Assembly: GCF_902499045.1 (NCBI RefSeq)
Contig: NZ_CABVPL010000004.1
Coordinates: 1-64,000, forward strand
Direction of reading: 5' to 3'
From: Burkholderia latens
Lineage (GTDB): Bacteria; Pseudomonadota; Gammaproteobacteria; Burkholderiales; Burkholderiaceae
DNA length: 64,000 nt
Shown here in pieces: positions 1 to 7,793 of the stretch (position 1 is the first letter of the stretch; every line of letters starts with the position of its first letter). The notes beneath the pieces were generated by a model. It saw only the letters and a list, made by a program, of their open reading frames with translations, was not told the origin of the DNA and ran no database searches. The position numbers and the translations under genes are program-made.

Positions 1-675
1 ACGGCGACCGGCAACGGCGCAGTGGCGCTCGGCAACGCGAACACGGCCAACGGCGCGAGCGCGCTCGCCCTCGGCAGATCGAACCAGGCGCTCGCCGACA
101 ACACGATCGCACTCGGCAACCAGGCCACGGCCAACGCTGTCGGCGCACAGGCCTACGGCTCGGCTGCGCAGGCAACCGCCGCCGACGCACTCGCCTTCGG
201 CTCGGGCGCAACGGCCAACGTCGCCAACTCGATCGCACTCGGCGCGAAATCGGTCACGAGCACCGCGAACCCGACGTCGAGCGCCACGATCGGCGGTGTC
301 ACGTACTTCTTCGCGGGCAGCTCGCCGGTCGGCGTGGTGAGCGTCGGCGCACAGGGCCAGGCACGCCAGATCACGAACGTCGCCGCCGGCCAGATCTCGG
401 CCAGCAGCACGGACGCGATCAACGGCAGCCAGCTCAACGCGACGAACAACGCGGTGAATGCGCTGTCGACGTCGACCGCGTCGAACGTCGCGTCGCTGTC
501 GACGGGCATCAACTCGCTGTCCACCGGCCTGAGCGCGACGAACAGCAACGTGGCCTCGCTGTCCACGTCGACCTCGACCGCGATCAACTCGCTGTCGACG
601 GGCCTGAGCGCGACGAACAGCAACGTGGCTTCGCTGTCCACGTCGACCTCGACCGGCATCGGCTCGCTGTCCAGT
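1..675 (+). pseudogene. Trimeric autotransporter adhesin (YadA-like) fragment
   Basis: The reading frame is open from base 1, so the gene starts outside the window. The protein has repeated YadA-type head motifs (ALGNxA, AxALG, SIALGAKS, residues about 1-80). A neck-like stretch follows (Q..QITNVAAGQ, then STDAINGSQL near residue 125), the classical head-to-stalk connector of trimeric autotransporters. After that comes a Ser/Thr-rich stalk built from 25-residue repeats (INSLSTGLSATNSNVASLS...). In the third repeat, at about base 673-676, the frame runs directly into IS3 transposase sequence, so the rest of the stalk and the C-terminal YadA membrane anchor are missing. Without the anchor it cannot be surface-displayed. 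It is therefore called a broken adhesin gene. The family assignment is firm from the neck and head motifs. Confidence 0.85.
508..675 (+). repeat. 75-bp tandem repeats in adhesin stalk
   Basis: Two full near-identical 75-bp units (508-582 and 583-657) and the start of a third (from 658) encode a 25-residue stalk repeat beginning INSLSTGLS. The transposase junction falls inside the third unit. Such repeats are prone to slippage and recombination, which may explain the break there. Confidence 0.85.
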
Positions 676-1362
<687 letters not shown>

Positions 1363-1372
1363 TAGGACATCC

Positions 1373-1888
1373 TTACAGGATATTCATTCTCAATTGAAGA
1401 CGCAGGGTGCTCAGCCAGTCTTCCTGGAAATGGGGCTGCAGGTTGTCCAACTGCTTGCGCCCAACGCCCGCACTTTGTCCGAGTTGCTGCAGAGATGTTA
1501 CCCGATCCAAAAGTGTTAGCACGTGTGTGGCACGTATCGCGGCGCGGTCAGCCGTGGAAATTGCGGTCAGAACGGCATCGTCGGGATTCGCATGGAGCCA
1601 AGCCATTAGATGATGCTCACCGTCGTCCAGTGCAGGAAGATGCGGGCAATCGAGCCGGAGCATTGCCAGCATTGTGTCATCAACGGCATGCACTCGCGCC
1701 AAGCCACCAATGAGTTCGGGGCGAGGAATCTGTACGCGACCGGGCTGAAGCGGGTCCCCAGTGCAGCATTCAATTACACAGCATTCGACGGTTTCAACTT
1801 CGAAATGGTGACATAGTGCCTTCCAGCAATTGATGCGAAAAGCCTCAATGATCACGCATGTGTCAACCAATACTCGCGGCTTAGCCAT
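1373..1888 (-). CDS. PIN-domain putative toxin RNase
   Basis: A 171-residue PIN-like protein, predicted to be a metal-dependent RNase. The N-terminal strand VLVDTCVIIEAF carries the first PIN aspartate. An acidic cluster, DDGEHHLMAWL (about residue 90), and a later STADRAAI segment (about residue 112) fit the remaining acidic positions. It follows the Xre-ImmA/IrrE gene by 9 bp on the same strand. That order matches predicted type II toxin-antitoxin modules that pair COG2856 (Xre plus HExxH) regulators with PIN or DUF4411-like partners. The gene ends 10 bp from the IS remnant but looks intact. The RNase activity is inferred from the fold. Confidence 0.7.
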   Translation of the reverse strand: MAKPRVLVDTCVIIEAFRINCWKALCHHFEVETVECCVIECCTGDPLQPGRVQIPRPELIGGLARVHAVDDTMLAMLRLDCPHLPALDDGEHHLMAWLHANPDDAVLTAISTADRAAIRATHVLTLLDRVTSLQQLGQSAGVGRKQLDNLQPHFQEDWLSTLRLQLRMNIL

Positions 1889-1897
1889 TTACAGGAC

Positions 1898-3034
1898 CTA
1901 CATCGAAAACGGCACGGCCTTCCCATGCTCCGTCATCAGTTCTGCAAGCTGATCAAGTCTCATCGAAAGCGCCTTGGCGGCCTTACGAGCAGAAACGTGA
2001 CCATGTGCGATTCCGTCGTGCAACAGAGTAGCGAACGAAGCAGAGAGCAGCTTCGGCATTTCCGTACGAGCCTTCGGGGTGTAAACCTCGCGCAACGCAT
2101 CACAGATTGATTTGTCGATCATCTTCGCATTGAGCAACCGATAGGCGAGTGCACCGGTGGAAACCTGCAACTCACGCGCAACGCTCGCTAGATACGCCGC
2201 ATCTGTCAGATGCTCCTGCGGGATTAGCTTGTCGAGAGTAGCCTTGGGCATTAGCACCGCGGCAGCGAAATTATCTGCGAGTTGCTCGATGCGTGGGACA
2301 CGCTTTCCAGCAGGCTGATCACTTGGATCGCGCCGATCCGGCGGCATGGCGTCCCACGTGAGCGCATGAAACAACTCGTGCGCCACATCGAAATTGCGGC
2401 GTACGGTCGACTCCTGACGGTTAATGACGATCACCCCTAGATCTGATAAGCGACACATCGCTCCCGAAATATCTTTGGGATCCATAGCGACTTCTGCGTC
2501 AATGAAGAGCACAGAAATGTCGAGCTTGCGTTCGATGTGATCGACCAGCTTCTCAGACGGAATAGTTCCCAGTTCTAGCTCCTGAGCCACCGCTTCCCCC
2601 CAAGCCCAAGCATCCTCGAATGTGGGATGGGGAGGTATGCGAAGCATCGGCGTGAGTGCTCTGGAGGGACCGTGAAGTGCAACTTTGAGATGCCGCATAA
2701 GGCCGACGAGTTGGCCGATACGAGACTCGAACTCGTCTAGGAGCGCGTCAGGCACCGTTTGTGCAACTCGCCACGAAAAGCGAGCCTCACCGGTGACAAC
2801 AAATGGGTCAATAAACCAGTCAATCGCGTGACCGAGTACTTGACTTGCCCGCACGAGCTCCGCAGCTTGCACACGTCGATCGCCATTTTCGATAGTCGAA
2901 AGCGTTTGCCGATCTGCGAAGCCAAGTGCCTCTGAAAGCTGTGCTTGCGTCATACCCGCGGATTCGCGGGCCGCACGAATGCGTGCCCCCATCCTACGGG
3001 CGGAGTCTTGAAGGATATGCTCGTGCGTACTCAT
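1898..3034 (-). CDS. XRE regulator fused to ImmA/IrrE-type metallopeptidase
   Basis: A 378-residue two-domain protein. Residues about 15-75 form an HTH of the Cro/CI-XRE type (RIRAARESAGMTQAQLSEALG...TLSTIENGDR). Residues about 150-270 form an ImmA/IrrE (COG2856) zinc peptidase domain with HELFH at 219-223 (His219, Glu220, His223) and the downstream ADNFAAAVLMP segment supplying the third ligand region. In the family such proteins cleave or sequester repressors or antitoxins, or act as the antitoxin themselves. Here it is transcribed ahead of the PIN gene. The promoter overlaps a perfect 9-bp inverted repeat, so autoregulation through the HTH is likely. The -10 box lies so close to the ATG at 3034 that the mRNA may be leaderless. 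A second in-frame ATG at 2992 has no obvious Shine-Dalgarno. Confidence 0.85.
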   Translation of the reverse strand: MSTHEHILQDSARRMGARIRAARESAGMTQAQLSEALGFADRQTLSTIENGDRRVQAAELVRASQVLGHAIDWFIDPFVVTGEARFSWRVAQTVPDALLDEFESRIGQLVGLMRHLKVALHGPSRALTPMLRIPPHPTFEDAWAWGEAVAQELELGTIPSEKLVDHIERKLDISVLFIDAEVAMDPKDISGAMCRLSDLGVIVINRQESTVRRNFDVAHELFHALTWDAMPPDRRDPSDQPAGKRVPRIEQLADNFAAAVLMPKATLDKLIPQEHLTDAAYLASVARELQVSTGALAYRLLNAKMIDKSICDALREVYTPKARTEMPKLLSASFATLLHDGIAHGHVSARKAAKALSMRLDQLAELMTEHGKAVPFSM

Positions 3035-3040
3035 TCACGC

Positions 3041-3073
3041 ATGATAATCTTGCACCATAAATTTTGCAAGATT
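3041..3073 (-). promoter_or_regulatory. Autoregulatory promoter/operator of the Xre-PIN operon
   Basis: A perfect 9-bp inverted repeat, AATCTTGCA (3046-3054) and TGCAAGATT (3065-3073), is separated by 10 bp. On the minus strand TTGCAA (3069-3064), a 17-bp spacer and TATCAT (3046-3041) form a good sigma70 promoter embedded in the repeat. Binding of the Xre domain would occlude both boxes. The predicted transcription start falls at about the ATG (3034). Confidence 0.6.
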
Positions 3074-3406
3074 TGTGGTGGCGATCCGCTTAATGAGGGA
3101 GCAGTGAAGTTGTCTTGTCGCGCCCGCTGGTACAGATGTCGAAACTGTCCGACCTAAAGTTGACATAATTAACATTATCGATTAAATGGGGTCGGAAGGA
3201 TTATTCGCCTCTCTGGAGGCGACCTCGCGCATTTCCACGCCCTCGACACATTTCCCCTCGGCCGCTGTAACTCGTCGCAACGGCCACCGCGGCCAAGGTC
3301 GGGTTCGAACTCCGGTTGCGCGTCGAGACCGTAGAGGCGCGTATCGCGAACTTTTGATGGCACCGGCCACGGGCCGCCGACCGGTTTCAGCATATCGACA
3401 TAGCGG
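3074..3406. other. Intergenic region without a recognised gene
   Basis: This lies between the divergent Xre-PIN operon and the RelE-NadS operon. Short open frames on both strands overlap each other, are arginine-rich and lack ribosome binding sites, so none is called. Apart from the two flanking promoters I see no conserved signal. Confidence 0.5.
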
Positions 3407-3411
3407 TTGAC

Positions 3412-3440
3412 TTGCCAACTATGCGCCAATGGCGTATAGT
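3412..3440 (+). promoter_or_regulatory. Promoter and operator of the RelE/NadS module
   Basis: TTGCCA (3412-3417), 17 bp and TATAGT (3435-3440) form a sigma70 promoter. An inverted repeat ATGCGCC (3421-3427) and GGCGTAT (3431-3437), with one G:T mismatch, overlaps the spacer and the -10 box and is a natural site for the HTH antitoxin. The start codon at 3448 lies 7 bp past the -10 box, implying a leaderless or nearly leaderless mRNA. Confidence 0.55.
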
Positions 3441-3447
3441 ATTCGCC

Positions 3448-3762
3448 ATGTACACCATCATCGAAACCCCGATTTTTCAGCGGTACGCAGATGAAATCTG
3501 GCGCAACGACGAGCGAGAGGCGTTCATCAACTGGCTCGCGGACAATCCTCTAGCCGGCGACGTGATTCCCGGCACGTCGGGACTGCGCAAAGTGCGCTGG
3601 TCGCGCGCCGGGATGGGGAAACGCGGCGGTTCGCGCGTCATCTACTACAACCTGCTCGATGACGGCGAAATCTGGCTACTGATTGCGTACACGAAAGCGA
3701 AGTTCGACAACCTGCCGACGAGCTTTCTCAATCAACTTCGTGAGGAAATCGATCGTGGATAA
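3448..3762 (+). CDS. RelE/HigB-type toxin
   Basis: A 104-residue protein of the RelE/ParE superfamily, HigB-2/NadS-partner group. The N-terminus MYTIIETPIFQRYADEIW and the segments INWLADNPLAGDVIPG, LRKVRWSR, KRGGSRVIYY and TKAKFDNLP follow the family pattern. Members are ribosome-dependent or free mRNA interferases. The ATG at 3448 is chosen because the conserved MYTIIETP start sits there and it is 7 bp past the -10 box. The stop overlaps the GTG start of the antitoxin, so the toxin gene comes first, which is the HigBA-type order. The toxin activity is inferred from family. Confidence 0.85.
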   Translation: MYTIIETPIFQRYADEIWRNDEREAFINWLADNPLAGDVIPGTSGLRKVRWSRAGMGKRGGSRVIYYNLLDDGEIWLLIAYTKAKFDNLPTSFLNQLREEIDRG

Positions 3763-4042
3763 GGAAATGGAACAGTTTCAAGCGGACCTGCTGAAGTCGG
3801 TCCGCCAAATGAAGGCTGGTGTTGCTGGCCGCACGACGCGCGTACAGCCGACTGAGGCATCCATTGCGCGCGCAAAGGTCGGCTTGTCGCAATCGGAGTT
3901 CGCCAGCCTGCTCGGCGTATCGGTACGCACCTACCAACAGTGGGAACAGGGCCGCCGCAACCCAACCGGCGCGGCGCAGACGTTGCTGCGCGTCGCCGTG
4001 CAGCACCCCGAAGCCCTGAAGGATCTTCAGCTGGCCGGCTGA
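3755..4042 (+). CDS. NadS/HigA-like HTH antitoxin
   Basis: A 95-residue protein with a C-terminal HTH (ARAKVGLSQSEFASLLGVSVRTYQQWEQGRRNPTGAA, residues about 41-77), typical of NadS/HigA antitoxins. The N-terminal half would wrap the toxin. The GTG at 3755 is chosen as start because GAGGA (3742-3746) lies 8 nt upstream. An ATG at 3767 in the same frame has its purine tract too close. The 8-bp overlap with the toxin gene implies coupled translation. It probably represses the operon through the inverted repeat at 3421-3437. Confidence 0.85.
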   Translation: MDKEMEQFQADLLKSVRQMKAGVAGRTTRVQPTEASIARAKVGLSQSEFASLLGVSVRTYQQWEQGRRNPTGAAQTLLRVAVQHPEALKDLQLAG

Positions 4043-4248
4043 TCGCCACAGCGGACAAGACAGGAGATCCTACCGAACAGGGCTTTCGCGTGCGACGACC
4101 GATGACGGTGTGAACACAGCGACAACCTGGTCTACGCGATGACGACGATCACTGGCAACGCCGATGAGCACCGCTGTGCAATGAGCTCGATCGACGCCTC
4201 GAATGTCTCGACCTTAACGCGCGCGAGGACTGTAATCGTGCACCGCTA

Positions 4249-4575
4249 TTAAAACAGGGAGAGTTGGCGTGGATCTCGTGTGGCTACCGAGATGCAGTCG
4301 ACATCCTTCCCGAGACGTTGCATCCAGGCAATCACGGGGACGCGCGTCCCATCAACGATTAAGTCGAAGGCAAACGCTTCGAACCCCTCCCGGACAAGAT
4401 GCGTCAGAGGGCGCCACGCTGGCGCCCAACCTCGCGCGCGCGTACGCGCTAGTAATTGACGTTTGGTCAGACCCGGCACGCACTCGCGGACGAAACGGGA
4501 GCAGGCGTCGGGCACCGACTCAGGAGGGAACGTCGGTGGTAACGCGAAAGCCGATAACCGTAAGATGTCTGTCAT
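4249..4575 (-). CDS. Hypothetical protein ending in a clamp-binding-like QLSLF
   Basis: A 108-residue protein starting MTDILRLSAFALPP, fourth gene of the minus-strand run that begins with H-NS at 5305. The middle (SRFVRECVPGLTKRQLLARTRARGW) looks helical and basic. The C-terminal half (FEAFAFDLIVDGTRVPVIAWMQRLG) looks like a small beta-rich fold. The last five residues before the stop are QLSLF, which equals the bacterial sliding-clamp (DnaN) binding consensus QL[S/D]LF. I do not recognise the family. A DNA replication or repair link through the clamp is an inference from that tail only. The start at 4575 follows the previous gene by 10 bp. Confidence 0.6.
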   Translation of the reverse strand: MTDILRLSAFALPPTFPPESVPDACSRFVRECVPGLTKRQLLARTRARGWAPAWRPLTHLVREGFEAFAFDLIVDGTRVPVIAWMQRLGKDVDCISVATRDPRQLSLF

Positions 4576-4585
4576 CGTCAGTTCT

Positions 4586-4771
4586 CTACAACAACGACAA
4601 CTGACCCGGGATGCCTGGGCGGCCTGCTTGATTGCTTTCTTTTGCAGCTGAGCTCTGCTGGTTCGTGGACTGAGTGCCCTCGGCGCCCGATTGATGCTTC
4701 CGTACCCAATCGGCGCCAAGCACATCGGACGAGAACACAACGCCAGGTGCAATCTGCACAAGTTCGCTCAT
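4586..4771 (-). CDS. Small hypothetical protein ending in QLSLL
   Basis: A 61-residue protein (MSELVQIAPGVVFSSDVLG...). The N-terminal third looks folded, and the rest is a hydrophilic Ser/Gln/Asn-rich tail that could be disordered. It ends in GQLSLL, one residue from the sliding-clamp consensus QLSLF that ends the next protein. It sits 12 bp after the 74-residue gene and 10 bp before the 108-residue gene, all on the minus strand. No function is recognised. It is supported as a gene by its operon position and the shared tail. Confidence 0.45.
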   Translation of the reverse strand: MSELVQIAPGVVFSSDVLGADWVRKHQSGAEGTQSTNQQSSAAKESNQAGRPGIPGQLSLL

Positions 4772-4783
4772 CTGCGGATGTTC

Positions 4784-5008
4784 CTAAGCGGATTGAATGT
4801 CGAAGTGAGCCGCAGCATACCGCGCGCTGCAGTTCCACACTTCGACGCCGTTTCGGGTGAAGGTAGCCCATCCATCCTTGACGATCATCTCAGCGTACGG
4901 AAATACTTCGCCGTGTCCCATTGCCTTGGCCGCCAAGACCGTCCGTTCACGGCATATCGCCCGATAATTTCCATCATGCAGGGTTAACGGCGTCGAGCTC
5001 AACCCCAC
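4784..5008 (-). CDS. Small hypothetical protein downstream of H-NS
   Basis: A 74-residue protein starting at a GTG that immediately follows the H-NS stop (TGA then GTG, no gap), so translation is probably coupled. The segment YAEMIVKDGWATFTRNGVEVWNCSARYAAAHF looks like a compact beta-rich fold with three aromatic positions. No family is recognised. Its codon use resembles the neighbouring genes. Confidence 0.5.
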   Translation of the reverse strand: MGLSSTPLTLHDGNYRAICRERTVLAAKAMGHGEVFPYAEMIVKDGWATFTRNGVEVWNCSARYAAAHFDIQSA

Positions 5009-5305
5009 TCACTGCTCGATCAAAAACCGGTCGCGGTTCTTCGCGTTTGCAATCCAGTGAGGTGCCTTGCCACGCCCGCTCCAGGTTGCTCCCGTTTTCG
5101 GGTCGCGATATTTCGGCGCGACCGGTGCCCGCGTCCCCGACACCGGAGCGCGCCGACGTCCGAAAAGTTGCTCAGGCGTGATGCCATATTCGGCGATCTG
5201 CTCACGGATGATTGCGATGATGCTTTCCAGCTCGGCAACGCGTGCTTCTTCCGCTTGCTGCGCCAGTGCTTCTGCCTGAGCTTTCAGTTCGAGATAGGTA
5301 GCCAT
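5009..5305 (-). CDS. H-NS/BpH3-family nucleoid protein (copy 1)
   Basis: A 98-residue H-NS histone-family protein. The N-terminal helix (MATYLELKAQAEALAQQAEEARV..., residues 1-45) is the oligomerisation coiled coil. The C-terminal DNA-binding domain (residues about 65-90) contains KYRDPKTGATWSGRGKAPHWI, the family's minor-groove-binding core. It is a silencer of AT-rich and foreign DNA. It heads an apparent operon with three small genes. The start at 5305 gives the usual family N-terminus; upstream sequence in the same frame has no family match. It is one of three divergent H-NS copies in this window. Confidence 0.92.
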   Translation of the reverse strand: MATYLELKAQAEALAQQAEEARVAELESIIAIIREQIAEYGITPEQLFGRRRAPVSGTRAPVAPKYRDPKTGATWSGRGKAPHWIANAKNRDRFLIEQ

Positions 5306-5633
5306 GTATGTGAAGGAACTCCGACTTAGAAGGTTGGCCAGTGGTCGAGATGGCTTGGAGCGTAGATGCAAACCCTCTGTCCACAACCGACACATTATAT
5401 TCCTGCGATGAGGAAAAAAGACCGTTTCATCGGGGTGCATGGCGATCATGGGCAGCCCCCGTGACCACCGCCTATTCGAGCTGCACACGGCTCTCGAAGA
5501 GCGGTTAAATTGCATTCCGAGTTAGGATTCACAAAATTGTATCTAGCGAATTTTTCATTGCGATAGCAAAGTTTTAATGTCGCATCCGGCGCGCAGACAT
5601 GGACGATGCCGCGGCTTGATGTTGTTTTCCGAG
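5306..5633. other. Relatively AT-rich intergenic region upstream of H-NS copy 1
   Basis: It presumably holds the promoter for the H-NS operon. The stretch near 5500-5580 is clearly richer in A and T than the surroundings, as expected of an H-NS autoregulatory region. I could not fix a -35/-10 pair with confidence and see no gene. Confidence 0.4.
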
Positions 5634-5945
5634 TCACCAGCTCGCGCCGTTACGAGATTCAAACTCCGCGCCGAGGACAATGGGCCGCCATTTGTACGGG
5701 ATTCGATTCTGTTTCAAATAACGTCGTACGACGTTCCATTGACGATGCCCAATCAAGTGTTCTACACAACCACGTGGGACAGCGCCGTCTTCGCCGCCTG
5801 ACATATCTGCGCAGCCGAAAACCCTGTAGAGAGAATTCTCGCTTTTCAACTGGATGCCAATATCGGCGCTTGCGTTGTTGCCGGTGAGAAGTCGCCTATT
5901 CGATTTACCCATACTGTCCTCACTATTCTGATTTGCCACGTTCAT
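5634..5945 (-). CDS. Possible small hypothetical protein
   Basis: A 103-residue frame starting MNVANQNSEDSMGKSNRRLL. It has balanced composition and a plausible globular C-terminal half (HRQWNVVRRYLKQNRIPYKWRPIVLG). No family was recognised and there is no strong ribosome binding site. It could be a real accessory gene or a remnant. It is kept because no better explanation covers this stretch. Confidence 0.3.
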   Translation of the reverse strand: MNVANQNSEDSMGKSNRRLLTGNNASADIGIQLKSENSLYRVFGCADMSGGEDGAVPRGCVEHLIGHRQWNVVRRYLKQNRIPYKWRPIVLGAEFESRNGASW

Positions 5946-6023
5946 CTCATATGACGCATAATTTTCGCGTTTTCCAGTATCAAATCCCGACGGTGCAAGG
6001 CAGGTCTGCGTGCAGTGTGTCGA

Positions 6024-6284
6024 TCACATCGAAACGAATTCGACGATACCTGCCGCCGCGGTTCCGATTACGGTACCGAAAGCGCACACTGCTAGGACTT
6101 CCCACATCTTTCTTTGAGCAATTGCTCGGCGAATTGAGGCCTTGTCTGCGACCCGGGGCCCGATGAAGCATGCGGTGCGCCGTTCCTCATTGACGGAGGT
6201 ACGCACTCTACCGTCGTCAATCGCCTCAGCCAATACTGAAGGCATTGGCAAATACGTCGCCAAGATCCATCGAATCGTCTTCAT
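6024..6284 (-). CDS. Small C-terminally membrane-anchored protein
   Basis: An 86-residue protein (MKTIRWILATYLPMPSVLAEAIDDGR...). The hydrophilic middle is followed by one hydrophobic helix near the C-terminus (EVLAVCAFGTVIGTAAAGIVEF), giving a tail-anchored topology. It is the last gene of a four-gene minus-strand run of small membrane proteins that includes an M50-type protease. Family not recognised. Confidence 0.5.
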   Translation of the reverse strand: MKTIRWILATYLPMPSVLAEAIDDGRVRTSVNEERRTACFIGPRVADKASIRRAIAQRKMWEVLAVCAFGTVIGTAAAGIVEFVSM

Positions 6285-6331
6285 TCGTGCTCTCGCTGAT
6301 TGTCCCTATCGTTCGCGTTCGATTTCGAGCG

Positions 6332-6523
6332 CTAGTGCCGATCTCGACCCGCGAGAATGCCGTGAATAGCGAACCCAAACAGAGCGATGTTGAGCGCCAT
6401 GCCTGCCGGCCACGGGATGACGCCGGTTCTCGCGAGAAGAATGCAGCCGATGGATACCATCAAAAAGGCAAGGTAGGACCATGGCGAAAATTCTTCGAGG
6501 AACTTGTCGATGTGTCGAAACAT
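6332..6523 (-). CDS. Small two-helix membrane protein
   Basis: A 63-residue protein starting MFRHIDKFLEEFSPWSYLAF, with two hydrophobic helices (YLAFLMVSIGCILLA and GMALNIALFGFAIHGI). The start at 6523 is the first ATG; a TTG four codons upstream is possible. It lies between the M50 gene and the tail-anchored gene. Function unknown; it may be a partner or substrate of the protease. Confidence 0.5.
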   Translation of the reverse strand: MFRHIDKFLEEFSPWSYLAFLMVSIGCILLARTGVIPWPAGMALNIALFGFAIHGILAGRDRH

Positions 6524-6564
6524 GTGACGGCCCAAAGGTAAGATCGCAACGATTCATCGGGTTG

Positions 6565-7173
6565 CTAGGGGCGTCGTGTGACGCTAATCGTACTCACTGA
6601 GCATTTTTTGTATGCCCACAGGCCCCGAATAGCCTCTCCATCCGACCATCGATCACTTTGCGGATGGCGTCCTGCGAGGTTCTCGAGCCCAGACAAAACG
6701 ACGACAAGCAGGACCCCTGCTTGCGAGGCGGTCTGTCCCTGGAGTGGAAAGAAGCAAACTACCGCCGCTGCCAGAAACGTTGCTCCCACCCCTGCAGCGT
6801 ACACCGCGATGCGCCGTGGCCGGGATATTGGCAGCCATTTGAATTCGACGTGACCGGTGAATGGCAACCAACCAAGCAGGAGCCGGAAATTCGGGCCGAA
6901 CTGAAGGGCCAAGCGCAGCTTTCCGCCACCAAGTCTAAGCTCCGAAGCGGGCATGCCGAAGGCGATCCCCATCAGCAGATGCCCAAGCTCGTGAATGACC
7001 GTCGATACCGGAACGGAAAGCCAAGCTGACGCCACTAACATGAGCGCAGGGTCGCGGTACGCCGGATAGAGATAAGCTGCAGTCGCGCTTGCGTAGATAA
7101 GCAAAATTGTGACTATGGCCCCAACGCTGAAAGACCATATTCGACTGAGTTTTCCTGTCGCTATCCCGTCCAC
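6565..7173 (-). CDS. M50-type (site-2-protease-like) membrane metallopeptidase
   Basis: A 202-residue polytopic protein with HELGH in a transmembrane segment (His61, Glu62, His65; VIHELGHLLMGIAFGMPASELRL), the zinc site of M50 intramembrane proteases. The third ligand (usually NxxPxxxLDG) is not obvious. The corresponding late helix reads LLVVVLSGLENLAGRHPQSDRWSDGEA, with N-L-A-G and D residues that might serve. There are about four hydrophobic helices. Start is a GTG at 7173, 3 bp after the stop of the previous gene. Members cleave membrane-bound anti-sigma factors, peptides or signals. The substrate here is unknown but neighbouring small membrane proteins are candidates. Confidence 0.7.
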   Translation of the reverse strand: MDGIATGKLSRIWSFSVGAIVTILLIYASATAAYLYPAYRDPALMLVASAWLSVPVSTVIHELGHLLMGIAFGMPASELRLGGGKLRLALQFGPNFRLLLGWLPFTGHVEFKWLPISRPRRIAVYAAGVGATFLAAAVVCFFPLQGQTASQAGVLLVVVLSGLENLAGRHPQSDRWSDGEAIRGLWAYKKCSVSTISVTRRP

Positions 7174-7176
7174 CGG

Positions 7177-7512
7177 TTACATGACCCAGAAGTATGAAGC
7201 GGCAAGAAGTCCCAACGCTACGCTGGCGGTTGCGGCCGCGATCAAGACGAACCGATCACCTTCTCTCAATGGGCCGTTTTCGTTCCAGACGGTTACGGTG
7301 AATGCCGTCGCGGCTAGGTAGGCAACAGTAAGCGTCAGAAAGGCCGCGACACCGTTCTTCGGCATCGGGTGCCCAAACATTGAGCCGATCGAGAACATCA
7401 CTATGAATGTCGAAATCGGAAGTGAGAGTGCGATCAAGCGTGTCACGCCCCCGACCCGAACGCCATCCATGGTCGCAAAAATTCTCTTGCTCATCGTGGT
7501 CGTGTTTGACAT
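7177..7512 (-). CDS. Three-helix membrane protein upstream of M50 protease
   Basis: A 111-residue protein starting MSNTTTMSKRIFATMDGVRVGG. Three hydrophobic segments follow (LIALSLPISTFIVMFSIGSMF, VAAFLTLTVAYLAATAFTVTVW, FVLIAAATASVALGLLAASYF). It is the first gene of the four-gene membrane cassette. It ends 3 bp before the protease GTG, so the two are probably co-translated. No family recognised. Regulation is not visible. Confidence 0.6.
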   Translation of the reverse strand: MSNTTTMSKRIFATMDGVRVGGVTRLIALSLPISTFIVMFSIGSMFGHPMPKNGVAAFLTLTVAYLAATAFTVTVWNENGPLREGDRFVLIAAATASVALGLLAASYFWVM

Positions 7513-7793
7513 TCTCAGTTTCTCCGTAACTCGAATCGGATTGGAACAACGCGATGGTAGTCCATTCGTGTGCGCTCGTTTTTCCAAAAGCTGCATGAAA
7601 TAGGCCCTCTTTCGAGGGTTGCGACAGGCTGGCAGCTTGTAGTAGTAGCCGGGGCCCGGGCGGGACCACGGAGCTGTTGTACACATCAGATCCTATATCG
7701 GCAGTTGTGATTCAAGCTTGAGAGACCGGTGGGAAAAATCGGGCAACGAACCGATCATCCGTTACCATTCCGCCGTGTTGCAATAACCCGGCG

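Noticed and set aside
508-675. Possible CRISPR-like repeats
   Set aside because: The 75-bp repeats are directly adjacent, in frame and encode stalk repeats; there are no spacers.
2283-2300. Another GCGTG-N3-CACGC-ATCGA match on the minus strand
   Set aside because: It lies inside the ImmA/IrrE coding sequence at the conserved RIEQLADNFA segment and has no second hairpin, so it is best explained by codons.
2945-3157. 70-codon frame with CxxC pairs (CKICGG, CRNCPT)
   Set aside because: It is antisense to the Xre gene start and covers the operon promoter; no ribosome binding site. The Cys pairs look accidental.
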